This document shows positions 18,173-26,444 of a stretch of DNA of 64,000 nucleotides, piece after piece. Source of the stretch: CBFDBF01 sp050287725 (GTDB lineage Bacteria > Pseudomonadota > Gammaproteobacteria > Chromatiales > Chromatiaceae); the NCBI GenBank assembly GCA_050287725.1, contig JBNKCL010000008.1:22799-86798 (forward strand), read 5' to 3'. The notes under the pieces were generated by a model. That model was not told the DNA's origin. It ran no database searches and was given only the letters and a program-made list of their open reading frames with translations. The first letter of the stretch is position 1, and each line of letters begins with the position of its first letter. Both the position numbers and the translations under genes were made by a program.

Positions 18173-18204
18173 ACTATACTCTAAATAACAATTTTTACAA
18201 ATTG
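18173..18204 (-). promoter_or_regulatory. Promoter and candidate operator of the perR operon
   Basis: On the minus strand TTGTAA (18195-18200) and TATAGT (18173-18178) are separated by 16 bp, a good sigma-70 promoter placing the start site about 20 bp before the perR ATG. The -35 region lies in an inverted repeat, CAATTT-TTAC-AAATTG, at 18189-18204. In this AT-rich patch it is a plausible PerR/Fur-type autoregulatory site, although it does not match the classic Fur box. Confidence 0.55.
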
Positions 18205-18324
18205 ATAAAAATCATTCCTCCGCCCTCCGCTCCGGCCATAGCCCGCCCCGCAGGGGATTACTTGAGTGAACCGGGACGCTGCCCTTATAGTGGCCCCTGA
18301 TTTTGACTCACCGCAGGCCACGCC

Positions 18325-18888
18325 ATGTCCGAACCGCTTCTCTGCAGCGCCTCGCAATCCCAACTCCTGATCATTGATATCCAGGAACGCCTGGTCGCCG
18401 CCATGCCGGAAACGGCACGCGATGAGACGCTTTCCCGAACCGGACGGTTGTTGCAGGGCGCGGCGCTCCTGGGGGTCCCGACGATTCTCACCGAACAGTA
18501 CCCTCAGGGTCTGGGGGCAACGGAAGCCACGGTAAAGCAACGGCTTCCCGGCGACTCCCGACGATTTGAAAAGACCAGTTTCTCCTGCTGCGATGCGGCC
18601 GGGTTCTGTGAAACCGGGCTTGTGGCCGAACGCGATCAAGTGGTGATTGCCGGGATGGAGACCCATGTCTGCGTGTTGCAGACCGCCTTCGATCTGCAGC
18701 GACGCGGCTATCGGGTATTCGTGGTGGAGGACGCGGTCTGCTCCCGCTCGGCCGACCACAAGCGCAACGCCCTGGAGCGGATGCGCCAGACCGGTATCCA
18801 GATCGCCAACAGCGAGTCGGTGCTGTTCGAGTGGCTGCGGGACTCAACGCACGAGCAATTCCGGGCGATCTCCAAGCTGGTCCGGTAA
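18325..18888 (+). CDS. Isochorismatase-family hydrolase
   Basis: A 187-aa alpha/beta cysteine hydrolase. The family triad is visible: Asp in LLIIDIQERL, Lys in FEKTSFSCC and nucleophilic Cys in GMETHVCVLQTA. Size and motifs are those of the YcaC-like branch, whose substrates are poorly defined (amides, N-carbamoyl compounds or isochorismate-like molecules). The gene is divergent from perR and could share its control region. No siderophore or nicotinamide genes are adjacent, so the substrate is not assigned. Confidence 0.88.
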   Translation: MSEPLLCSASQSQLLIIDIQERLVAAMPETARDETLSRTGRLLQGAALLGVPTILTEQYPQGLGATEATVKQRLPGDSRRFEKTSFSCCDAAGFCETGLVAERDQVVIAGMETHVCVLQTAFDLQRRGYRVFVVEDAVCSRSADHKRNALERMRQTGIQIANSESVLFEWLRDSTHEQFRAISKLVR

Positions 18889-18927
18889 GCAGCGGAGGTA
18901 CCCCGGGACGCGCCTTCTGCAGGGCAT

Positions 18928-18960
18928 AAAAAAGGGCCCGTTCCCACCGGAACGAGCCCT
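18928..18960 (-). terminator. Rho-independent terminator reading on the minus strand
   Basis: In minus-strand RNA, AGGGCUCGUUCC pairs with GGAACGGGCCCU (12 bp, one G-U) around GGUG and is followed by six U. On the plus strand the same hairpin has a C-A mismatch and no U-tract, so it faces leftward. The nearest minus-strand gene upstream is mlaC, 395 nt away. A second perfect 8-bp hairpin (GGGAGGGA/TCCCTCCC, 18979-18998) lies next to it. Confidence 0.7.
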
Positions 18961-19116
18961 GGCGCCTTGCTTCGGCGCGGGAGGGAAGGATCCCTCCCTA
19001 ACGGGGAGTCTCTCATCGAAACAAGAAGCAAACATGCGCTTCTGGTTCAATTTATCGGCCATCAGGACAAAAACTGTAGGGCTTTCGTCACAAATACGCA
19101 GTATGGGGTCGGCAAA

Positions 19117-19320
19117 GTGAATGAGGAAATCGTAGAACTGCAAAGCCGGTTGGCGTTTCAGGAGGACCTCTTGCAGGAACTCAACGGCACCCTGGCCCGG
19201 CAACAGCAAGAGATCCGGGAGCTACGGCTGGAACTGGAGGTGGTGCGGAGAGAACTGCGCAACCTCTCCACAGCGGCCGGCCCCTCCCCGGAACAGGAAC
19301 CCCCGCCACCGCACTATTAA
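19117..19320 (+). CDS. slyX: SlyX family protein
   Basis: A 67-aa coiled-coil protein. LQSRLAFQEDLLQELN and the heptad pattern through LRLELEVVRREL are diagnostic of SlyX, as is the C-terminal PPPPHY. The start is GTG at 19117 with GGGG ten bases upstream; there is no suitable ATG in frame. The function is unknown beyond an association with lysis gene slyD in E. coli. It is convergent with mlaC. Confidence 0.93.
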   Translation: MNEEIVELQSRLAFQEDLLQELNGTLARQQQEIRELRLELEVVRRELRNLSTAAGPSPEQEPPPPHY

Positions 19321-19354
19321 GCAGGCGAAGGGCCGCTGGAATCCGCCGAATCGC

Positions 19355-20029
19355 TCAGCCGAAGGAATTGGTTTCCTTGCTCAGTCCGACGGTCTTCACC
19401 CGCATCTCGTTCTTGCTCTTGAGGGCCTGGATCAGACCGTCGATACCACCGCGCCGGATCTCCTGATTGAAGTTGGTGCGATAGTTGGTCACCAGGCTGA
19501 CCCCCTCGATCTTCACATTAAAGACCTTCCATCCCTGATCGTCGTGGTGCATCCGATAGAGCACTTCCACCGGCTGCCCCCCGGACCGCAGCACCTTGAT
19601 TCGCACCTGAGCCATTTCCTCGTTATCGTGCTGTTGTAACGGGAAGTGCTGGATTTCCCAATCATTGAACTCGCTGAACGCGGTAGCGTACGTCCGAACC
19701 AGGAGCCGCTTGAACTGTTCGGTAAACTCGGCGCGCTGGTCGGGATTGGCCCGCTGCCAATGTTTCCCCAGCACCAGGGCCGAAACCCGTCCGAAATCGA
19801 TGTGGGGGGCCAGCACCTCGTTCGCCAGCCGATAGGCATACTCCGGATCACTCCGCAGCCGTTCCCGATCCCGGCGCAGCAGGGTCTTGAGTTGATCGGA
19901 GATGTCCTGAATCACCGCCTGCGGCTCACTCAGCCCCTCGCCCGCCCCGGCAGAGAGAACCGGCACCAACCCGAGTAATCCCACGATCACGGAGAGGAGA
20001 ACCCCTTTCCTGAAAATTGGCAGCACCAT
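19355..20029 (-). CDS. mlaC: MlaC/Ttg2D-type periplasmic phospholipid-binding protein
   Basis: MlaC ferries phospholipids between the outer-membrane MlaA complex and the inner-membrane MlaFEDB transporter. The 224-aa protein has a signal peptide (residues 1-27, ending LSAGAGEG) and the Tol_Tol_Ttg2 domain: LANEVLAPHIDFGRVSALVL, HWQRANPDQRAEF, FNVKIEGVSLVTNYR. The start is ATG at 20029 with GGAGCG upstream. No mlaF, E, D or B genes are adjacent, so this is a solitary copy. It follows a thioredoxin gene on the same strand. Confidence 0.93.
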   Translation of the reverse strand: MVLPIFRKGVLLSVIVGLLGLVPVLSAGAGEGLSEPQAVIQDISDQLKTLLRRDRERLRSDPEYAYRLANEVLAPHIDFGRVSALVLGKHWQRANPDQRAEFTEQFKRLLVRTYATAFSEFNDWEIQHFPLQQHDNEEMAQVRIKVLRSGGQPVEVLYRMHHDDQGWKVFNVKIEGVSLVTNYRTNFNQEIRRGGIDGLIQALKSKNEMRVKTVGLSKETNSFG

Positions 20030-20112
20030 CGTTCGCGCTCCTTTGTATTTGTTTGCCAATGTAGCGGTCCGGACCGAAATTTCTTGACCCACTTCACACA
20101 TTGGCCATCCGC

Positions 20113-20469
20113 TCAGGCCAAATACGGCCCCGCCTCCTGCTCCAGCCAGTCACGAATCCAGTGCACCGGACGGGTCCCTGAAAACCGGCTTATCTCTTCA
20201 CCTTGATGAAACAGCATCACGGTGGGAAATCCCCGTAACCGGTAGCGCCCCGCCAGGCGCATATTGTCGTCCACCTCCACCTTGGCCAACAATATTCCGC
20301 CCTCGTACTCTCGGACCGCCTGTTTCAAGGCAGGTTCCAAGGAAATACAAGGGGCACACCACTCGGCCCAGAAATCCACCAGCACCGGCCGCCGCCCGGA
20401 GGCGGCCAGCACCTGCTCGGGAAAACCGGCCTCGTCCACGTCGAAGATGTAGGGGAGTTCGTGTCTCAT
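20113..20469 (-). CDS. Thioredoxin-family protein
   Basis: A 118-aa thioredoxin-fold protein with the redox site WCAPC at about residues 37-41 and the cis-proline loop RGFPTVMLF. There is no signal peptide when started at the ATG at 20469, so it should be cytoplasmic. It is slightly longer and more divergent than TrxA, with an acidic N-terminal extension (FDVDEAGFPEQVL). This resembles the CnoX N-terminal domain but without TPR repeats. Likely disulfide reductase; the partner is unknown. Confidence 0.88.
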   Translation of the reverse strand: MRHELPYIFDVDEAGFPEQVLAASGRRPVLVDFWAEWCAPCISLEPALKQAVREYEGGILLAKVEVDDNMRLAGRYRLRGFPTVMLFHQGEEISRFSGTRPVHWIRDWLEQEAGPYLA

Positions 20470-20604
20470 TACGGGTTCCGCTGAAAACCGGCCGACGTTG
20501 TAACCTAAGCGGCGACGTCTGCCAAGCAGCAAGAGCGGTTTTATCCCAGCCGATTCCTGGGGTATCTTATGTGTTTAGCGGAAAAGAATCCCGGAGACCT
20601 CCCG

Positions 20605-21618
20605 ATGCAAGAGAAAACCGCCCTGTCGGCCCGTTACCCCGCCACCCGGATGCGGCGCATGCGCCGGGATGAGTTCTCGCGTCGCCTGATGCGGGAGACC
20701 GAGCTGACCCCTGCCGATTTCATCTATCCGGTGTTCGTTCTGGAGGGGGAGGGGCAGCGGGAGCCGGTGGCCTCCATGCCGGGGATCGAACGGCTCAGCA
20801 TCGATCTGCTGGTGGCGGAGGCCCGGGAGATCCATGCCCTGGGGATCCCGGCCCTGGCGCTGTTTCCGGTCACCCCCCCGACCGCCAAGTCGGAGGATGC
20901 CCGCGAGGCCTATAACCCGGAGGGCTTGGCCCAGCGCGCCGTGCGCGCCCTCAAGCAGGCGGTACCGGAGCTGGGGATCATCACCGACGTAGCGCTCGAT
21001 CCCTTCACCACTCACGGCCAGGACGGCCTGATCGACGCCTCCGGCTATGTCATGAACGACGAGACGGTGGAGGTGCTGGTGAAACAGGCCCTCTCCCACG
21101 CCGCAGCCGGCGCCGACATGGTGGCCCCCTCCGATATGATGGACGGCCGCATCGGAGCGGTACGCCAGGCGCTCGAGGCCGAAGGGCACATCCATACCCG
21201 AATCCTGGCCTACTCCGCCAAATACGCCTCCAGTTTCTACGGCCCGTTTCGCGATGCGGTGGGCTCCGCCGCCAACCTCGGGGCCGGCAACAAGTACACC
21301 TACCAGATGGACCCCGCCAACTCCGACGAGGCGTTGCGGGAGGTGGCGCTGGACCTGCGGGAGGGAGCGGACATGGTGATGGTGAAACCGGGCATGCCCT
21401 ACCTGGACATCGTGCGGCGGGTGAAGGATGAGTTCGGTGTACCCACCTTCGTCTACCAGGTAAGCGGCGAGTACGCCATGCTGATGGCGGCCGCCGGCAA
21501 CGGCTGGCTGGACGAACGGGCGGTGGCGATGGAGTCGTTGCTCTGCATCAAGCGGGCCGGCGCCGACGGCATCCTCACCTACTTCGCCAAGAAGGCGGCC
21601 CAGTGGATGAATGGATAA
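20605..21618 (+). CDS. hemB: Delta-aminolevulinic acid dehydratase (porphobilinogen synthase)
   Basis: HemB condenses two 5-aminolevulinate molecules to porphobilinogen in haem and sirohaem synthesis. The 337-aa TIM-barrel protein has the two catalytic lysine motifs ILAYSAKYASSFYGPFRDA and VMVKPGMPYLD. The segment that holds zinc cysteines in the E. coli enzyme reads DVALDPFTTHGQDG, without cysteines, so this is the Mg-dependent, non-zinc type. The start is ATG at 20605 with GGAG upstream. It is 40 bp before aroE. Confidence 0.97.
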   Translation: MQEKTALSARYPATRMRRMRRDEFSRRLMRETELTPADFIYPVFVLEGEGQREPVASMPGIERLSIDLLVAEAREIHALGIPALALFPVTPPTAKSEDAREAYNPEGLAQRAVRALKQAVPELGIITDVALDPFTTHGQDGLIDASGYVMNDETVEVLVKQALSHAAAGADMVAPSDMMDGRIGAVRQALEAEGHIHTRILAYSAKYASSFYGPFRDAVGSAANLGAGNKYTYQMDPANSDEALREVALDLREGADMVMVKPGMPYLDIVRRVKDEFGVPTFVYQVSGEYAMLMAAAGNGWLDERAVAMESLLCIKRAGADGILTYFAKKAAQWMNG

Positions 21619-21658
21619 GGAAGACCGTAGACAGGGTCGTCTACCGTCTGCCGAAATT

Positions 21659-22471
21659 ATGACCGACAGATACGCCGTCATCGGCAACCCCATCGAACAC
21701 AGCCGCTCCCCCGAGATCCACGCCGCGTTCGCGCGCCAGACCGGGCAGGACCTGGTCTACGACCGCATCCTGGGTACCGATTTCGAACAGGATGCGCAGG
21801 CGTTCTTCGCCGGCGGCGGCAAAGGACTCAACATCACCGTTCCGTTTAAAGAGCAGGCATGGGCGCTGGCGGACGCACGCAGTCCGGAAGCGGATGCCGC
21901 CGGTGCGGTGAACACCCTGACCCGGCTGCCGGACGGCCGCCTGCGGGGGGACAACACCGACGGACCGGGGTTGATCCGCGACCTCACCACCAACCACGGC
22001 TGCCGACTGGCCGACAGCGAGATTCTGCTGCTGGGCGCCGGCGGGGCGGTCCGCGGGGTACTGCGTCCGCTGCTGGAAGAGCGGCCGGCGCGTCTGTTGA
22101 TCGCTAACCGCACCGCCGCCAAGGCCGTCGCGCTGGCGGAGAAAGCTGCCACCCTTGGCCCGGTGGCGGGGTGCGGTCTGGACGAACTGGAGGGGCAACA
22201 GTTCGATTTCATCATCAACGGCACCGCCGCGGGTCTGGCGGGGGCCGTCCCGATGCTACCGGCCGGTATCCTGAAAACCGCCGGCTGGGTATACGACATG
22301 CTGTACGGCACAGAACCGACCCCGTTCGTGCTTTGGGGCCGGGAGCAGGGGGCGGCCGAGGCGCTGGACGGACTGGGTATGCTGGTGGAGCAGGCGGCCG
22401 AGGCGTTCCTGCTCTGGCGCGGCGTACGTCCCGACACCGCGCCGGTAATTCGGATGCTGCGAGAAGGCTGA
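21659..22471 (+). CDS. aroE: Shikimate dehydrogenase (NADP+)
   Basis: AroE reduces 3-dehydroshikimate to shikimate. The 270-aa protein begins MTDRYAVIGNPIEHSRSP, has catalytic Lys and Asp in NITVPFKEQAW and GDNTDGPGL, the NADP loop GAGGAVRGVL, and the NRT motif (IANRTAAKA) that selects NADP. Full length. The ATG at 21659 is used rather than an upstream in-frame ATG that overlaps hemB. It is convergent with the gamma-carbonic anhydrase-like gene. Confidence 0.97.
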   Translation: MTDRYAVIGNPIEHSRSPEIHAAFARQTGQDLVYDRILGTDFEQDAQAFFAGGGKGLNITVPFKEQAWALADARSPEADAAGAVNTLTRLPDGRLRGDNTDGPGLIRDLTTNHGCRLADSEILLLGAGGAVRGVLRPLLEERPARLLIANRTAAKAVALAEKAATLGPVAGCGLDELEGQQFDFIINGTAAGLAGAVPMLPAGILKTAGWVYDMLYGTEPTPFVLWGREQGAAEALDGLGMLVEQAAEAFLLWRGVRPDTAPVIRMLREG

Positions 22472-22477
22472 CGCCGC

Positions 22478-23014
22478 TTATTCCATATCCCGATACTGCT
22501 CCGCCAGCTTGACATAGTTACCGGCCACATAGGTCAGAAACGCCCGCTCCTGGTCGCTGATCGGCCGCACCTTCTTGACCGGCGATCCGTGATACAGGTG
22601 ACCGCTCTCCAGGACCTTGCCGCCCGGCACCAGGCTGCCGGCGCCCAGAATCACCTCGGACTCCAGCACCGCGCCATCCAGCACCACCGATCCCATTCCG
22701 ATCAGGCAACGATCGCCGATGGTACAACCGTGCAACATCACCTTATGACCAACGGTGACATCGTCGCCGATCACCACCGGGAATCCGCCGGGGTTGAATT
22801 CGCTGTCGTGGGTCACATGGATCACGCTGGCGTCCTGGATGTTGCTGCGGGCTCCTATTTTGATGGAGTGGATATCCCCGCGGATCACGCACAGCGGCCA
22901 AATCGAGGTTTTGGCGCCGATCTCCACCTCGCCGATGATGACCGCGGATTGGTCGACCCAGGCGTCGGCGGCGATGTGTGGGTGAAGATCCTGAAACGAG
23001 CGGATATTCGGCAT
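22478..23014 (-). CDS. Gamma-carbonic anhydrase-like hexapeptide-repeat protein (YrdA/PaaY family)
   Basis: A 178-aa left-handed beta-helix protein built on hexapeptide repeats (VIIGEV, IGAKTS, VIGDDV, IGDRCL). The three metal-ligand histidines of the gamma-CA family are present in VIHVTHDS, VTVGHKVMLHGC. Members bind zinc or iron; some are carbonic anhydrases, others thioesterases (PaaY). Gene position gives no further clue. It is divergent from lemA. Confidence 0.88.
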   Translation of the reverse strand: MPNIRSFQDLHPHIAADAWVDQSAVIIGEVEIGAKTSIWPLCVIRGDIHSIKIGARSNIQDASVIHVTHDSEFNPGGFPVVIGDDVTVGHKVMLHGCTIGDRCLIGMGSVVLDGAVLESEVILGAGSLVPGGKVLESGHLYHGSPVKKVRPISDQERAFLTYVAGNYVKLAEQYRDME

Positions 23015-23103
23015 AAAACGACTCCTGATAAACGCGGCGGTATCCCGAGAATCCCCCGCTCTGGTGCTATACTGGCCTGAACCCAGTGTAATGGAGTTTG
23101 ACC

Positions 23104-23676
23104 ATGGAGATCACTACCTTCATTTTCCTCGGGGCGCTGGTCGCGGTTTTTTTGTACGCCATCGTCCTTTACAACAATCTGGTCCGGCTGAAGCACGCCG
23201 TCAGCAAAGCGTGGGCCAACATCGATGTGCTGTTGAAACAGCGCCATGACGAGCTGCCGAAACTGGTGGAGACCTGCAAGCAGTACATGCAGTACGAGCA
23301 GGCAACCCTGGAGAAAGTGATGCACGCACGGGCCGCCGTATCGGCCGCCCGCGAAAAAGGCGACGTGGGGGCACTGGGGGCCGCCGAAGGGCAACTCCGA
23401 CTGGGATTGGGCAATCTGTTTGCGGTGGCCGAGGCCTACCCCGATCTCAAGGCCAACGAGACCTTCCAGCATCTGCAACTGCGCATCACCGGCCTGGAAA
23501 ACAGTATCGCCGACCGGCGCGAGTTCTATAACGAAAGCGTCAATAACAACAACGTCCGCATCGAACAGTTCCCGGATGTCATCCTGGCCCGCATGTTCAA
23601 CTTCAAAGCGGCGGATCTGCTGGAGTTCGAAGAGGAAGAGAAGCGGGACGTGGACGTTAAAGCTTTGTTCGGCTGA
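23104..23676 (+). CDS. lemA: LemA family protein
   Basis: A 190-aa protein with a single N-terminal membrane anchor (residues 5-22) and the LemA helical bundle: YNNLVRLKHAVSKAWANIDV, LKQRHDELPKLVE, ENSIADRREFYNESV. LemA proteins are inner-membrane proteins of unknown activity. The start is ATG at 23104 with GGAG upstream. It is followed after 8 bp by a GIDE-domain membrane protein, and the two are probably co-translated, so they may act together at the membrane. Confidence 0.94.
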   Translation: MEITTFIFLGALVAVFLYAIVLYNNLVRLKHAVSKAWANIDVLLKQRHDELPKLVETCKQYMQYEQATLEKVMHARAAVSAAREKGDVGALGAAEGQLRLGLGNLFAVAEAYPDLKANETFQHLQLRITGLENSIADRREFYNESVNNNNVRIEQFPDVILARMFNFKAADLLEFEEEEKRDVDVKALFG

Positions 23677-23684
23677 GTGCTTTC

Positions 23685-24587
23685 ATGTGGGACTACTTCG
23701 CCGCCCTGCCGGCGGATGATTTCTGGTTCTGGGCGGCCGGTTCCTGTGCGGCCACCGCGGCCGGTTTTTATTTCGCCTTTCGTTCCCTGCATCGCGCCCG
23801 CATCATCGAAGACACCCCCACCGCCCGGGTCCGCTCCGCGCCGCAGGGCTATGTGGAACTGGAGGGAACCGCCGAACTGATGGACGGCGAGCCGATCATC
23901 GCCCCTCTGAGCGGACTCGAATGCTGCTGGTGGCAGTATGAGATCCACCGTAAGGGGCCCAAAGGGGGCTGGAATCTGGTGGAACAAAAGGCCAGTGACG
24001 ATCTGTTCCTGCTGAAGGACGCGACCGGAAGCTGCATCATCGATCCCGAGGGAGCGGAGGTCACACCGGCGGACCGCAACGTTTGGTATGGTTCCAACCA
24101 TTTTCCCGGCCGCTACGGCACTGACGGGACCATCGGGATACTCTCCGAGTACCGCTACACCGAAAAGCATCTTTACGCCTTCCGACCGCTGTACGCCATC
24201 GGCCTGTTCCACTCGCTGGGCGACAGTTACCACACCCAGGCGCGCGGCGAGATCGCCCGGGCGCTGCTGCGGGAATGGAAGGGCCGGCCGGAGGTGATGC
24301 GCAGCTTCGACAAGAACGGTGACGGTACGGTTGATCCCCAAGAGTGGGAGCAGGTGCGAAAAAGCGCATCAATCCAGGCGGCCAACGAATACCGGACGAT
24401 ACAGGCACGCCAGATCCCGCATATGCTCAGCCGCCCCCCGGACAGCCAGCAACCGTTCCTGCTCTCCACCTATCCGCAACACCGCCTGGTTCGCCGTTAC
24501 CGGCTGACTGCGGTGATCGCCATCGCGGTCTTTTTCGCAGCGGGAGCCTTCGCCACCGCAATCCTGACGGCCCGTTTTTTCGCCTGA
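23685..24587 (+). CDS. GIDE-domain membrane protein with an EF-hand insert
   Basis: A 300-aa membrane protein with spans near residues 12-33 and 274-296. The GIDE domain of the MULAN/E3-ligase-like family lies between (PQGYVELEGTAE, PIIAPLSGLECCWWQYEI). No RING finger is present, so ubiquitin-ligase activity should not be inferred. Residues 209-220 (DKNGDGTVDPQE) form a textbook EF-hand calcium loop, with acidic or amide residues at loop positions 1, 3, 5 and 12. It is 8 bp downstream of lemA. Function unknown; a calcium-responsive membrane partner of LemA is speculation. Confidence 0.82.
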   Translation: MWDYFAALPADDFWFWAAGSCAATAAGFYFAFRSLHRARIIEDTPTARVRSAPQGYVELEGTAELMDGEPIIAPLSGLECCWWQYEIHRKGPKGGWNLVEQKASDDLFLLKDATGSCIIDPEGAEVTPADRNVWYGSNHFPGRYGTDGTIGILSEYRYTEKHLYAFRPLYAIGLFHSLGDSYHTQARGEIARALLREWKGRPEVMRSFDKNGDGTVDPQEWEQVRKSASIQAANEYRTIQARQIPHMLSRPPDSQQPFLLSTYPQHRLVRRYRLTAVIAIAVFFAAGAFATAILTARFFA

Positions 24588-24609
24588 TGCGCACGGCGCA
24601 GCGGTACGC

Positions 24610-25185
24610 CTAGTCCCGCTTTTCCCCCAGCATACCCTCTTTCAGTCCTTTGTCCGCCGGCGCCGCGCCCAGCCAGATCGCCAACAGCGCCCGTTTGAAA
24701 TCCTCTCCCTCCACGGTCCCGAGCAGCGTGCCGTTTTTGCTGACGCGGGTCCCTTGCGAGGGGAGATACTCAATCCGGATGCGATCGCCTGTGACCGCAC
24801 TCTCGCTGAACAGGGCGTTGAACTGCTTGATGCGCGCATCGAGTTGCGCCAGCGACTCCGGCGATTGGTTTTTCTCAAAACCCTCCTGCCAGGCGGCTAT
24901 CAGTTTTTCCTTGGTGACCTCTTTGTAGAGAAAATCCATCTGGACGCAAAACGGTCCGGGCTGCGCGATCACCTCAGCAGAATCGTGGCTGAGAGTTTTC
25001 AGATACAGGGAGCCTACATAGACGTCAATCCATAGTTTTTCGCGCAGACCCATACCGTTCAACTGCAGGGTCGTCCCGTCGGCGGCGACCATCTGATCCT
25101 GCACTTCGACCCCGGCCAGTTGCCCGGCCTGGGAGACCGAACAAACGGCCGTCAACATCACAAACAAAAACATGATTCTGTTCAT
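24610..25185 (-). CDS. Chalcone isomerase-like periplasmic protein
   Basis: A 191-aa protein with a signal peptide (residues 1-21, cleavage after SQA) and a chalcone-isomerase-like fold: LQLNGMGLREKLWIDVYVGSLYLKT, then VTKEKLIAAWQEGF. Bacterial members lack flavonoid substrates; some are thought to bind fatty acids. Its location beside KAS III and a FadL porin fits lipid binding, by inference. Translation starts at the ATG at 25185, with GAGGTG six bases upstream. Confidence 0.83.
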   Translation of the reverse strand: MNRIMFLFVMLTAVCSVSQAGQLAGVEVQDQMVAADGTTLQLNGMGLREKLWIDVYVGSLYLKTLSHDSAEVIAQPGPFCVQMDFLYKEVTKEKLIAAWQEGFEKNQSPESLAQLDARIKQFNALFSESAVTGDRIRIEYLPSQGTRVSKNGTLLGTVEGEDFKRALLAIWLGAAPADKGLKEGMLGEKRD

Positions 25186-25236
25186 AGCCACCTCGCTGTC
25201 TTGTTCTTGGGTTGTTTCCGATTGCCGATCTTAAAT

Positions 25237-26376
25237 CTAAAGACGCCTTACAATAACGCTCCCGACCGAGTATCCGGCGCCGAACGAACAAATCACACCG
25301 ATATCGTCGACTGCCATATCTTTCCGGTGGTTGTGGAATGCGATGACAGACCCGGCGGAACTGGTGTTGGCATACTCGTTCAATATCACCGGCGCCTCTT
25401 CCGCATCGGCATCGCGGCCCAGCACCTTTTTCGAAATCAAGAGATTCATACTCAGATTGGCCTGGTGCAGCCACATGCGCTTCAGGTCGGCCAACTCGAT
25501 CGCCTCATCGGCAAGATGCGCGGTGATTATCTCCGCCACCAGCGGCACGACCTCTTTGAAAACCTTGCGGCCGTTCTGGCGAAACAGTTTGTCTCTGGCG
25601 CCGACACCACTCTCGTCGCAACGATTGAGAAAACCGAAATTGTTGCGGATATTGTTGGAAAACTGGGTCTTCAGCCGGGTACTGACGATTTCCCAGTTTT
25701 CATCGCTGTTGCTCCCCTCCAGCGACTCCACCACCATGGCTGTACAGACATCGCCGAAAATGAAATGGCAATCCCGATCCTGCCACGCAACATGACCGGA
25801 ACAGATCTCCGGATTGACCAGCAACACCGCTTTGGCCGAGCCGGACAAGATAGCGTCCCTGGCGGTTTGCAGCGCGAATGTGGCGGAAGAGCACGCCACG
25901 TTCATATCAAAACCGAAACCCTGAATACCCAGGGCATTCTGGATTTCGATGGAGACAGCCGGGTAGGCCCGCTGAAGATTGGAACAGGCGACGATGACGG
26001 CATCGATATCCGCGGCGCTTTTGTTGGCCTGCGCCATCGCTTCGGTCGCGGCGCGCACCGCCATCTCGCACTGAAGGGATTGCTCTTCGTCACTGCTTTC
26101 CGGAATGGATGGACATAAACGGGCAGAATCCAACACCCCGGATTTGTTCACTACATGGCGGCTTTCGATACCGGACGCCTTGTAAATGAATTCTTCGCTG
26201 GAATAGGCCAGGGGCTCCAACTCGCCGGCGGCGACCGCCTGCGCATTTTCCCGGTTGAACCGGTCCACGTACCGATTGAAGGAAGCAACCAGTTCCGCGT
26301 TACTGATGGTCTCCGGAGGGGTAAACAATCCGGTTCCGCTAATGACGACTTTTGTCGGCTGCAAAGATTGCGACAC
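25237..26376 (-). CDS. Beta-ketoacyl-ACP synthase III, beta-ketodecanoyl-ACP synthase type
   Basis: A 379-aa thiolase-fold condensing enzyme with the Cys-His-Asn triad visible in NVACSSATFAL, MWLHQANLSMN and EYANTSSAG. The long N-terminal insert (SFNRYVDRFNREN..) and overall motifs resemble the Pseudomonas PA3286 enzyme. That enzyme joins octanoyl-CoA from beta-oxidation to malonyl-ACP and so feeds fatty-acid synthesis. The start is GTG at 26376 with a strong GGAGGT site six bases upstream. The gene lies between a chalcone-isomerase-like protein and fadL. Substrate length is inferred from family resemblance. Confidence 0.88.
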   Translation of the reverse strand: MSQSLQPTKVVISGTGLFTPPETISNAELVASFNRYVDRFNRENAQAVAAGELEPLAYSSEEFIYKASGIESRHVVNKSGVLDSARLCPSIPESSDEEQSLQCEMAVRAATEAMAQANKSAADIDAVIVACSNLQRAYPAVSIEIQNALGIQGFGFDMNVACSSATFALQTARDAILSGSAKAVLLVNPEICSGHVAWQDRDCHFIFGDVCTAMVVESLEGSNSDENWEIVSTRLKTQFSNNIRNNFGFLNRCDESGVGARDKLFRQNGRKVFKEVVPLVAEIITAHLADEAIELADLKRMWLHQANLSMNLLISKKVLGRDADAEEAPVILNEYANTSSAGSVIAFHNHRKDMAVDDIGVICSFGAGYSVGSVIVRRL

Positions 26377-26444
26377 AAATAACCTCCGGCCTTGGCCGAA
26401 ATTCGTCGGGCAGGATGCGGCTCCTCCGCATCCCGCCCGACCGC

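Noticed and set aside
18205..18220. Classic Fur box around GATAAAAATCATT
   Set aside because: Matches only half of the 19-bp consensus; the inverted repeat at 18189-18204 is the better operator candidate.
23685..24587. E3 ubiquitin ligase
   Set aside because: The GIDE domain alone, with no RING finger and in a bacterium without a ubiquitin system in view, does not support ligase activity.
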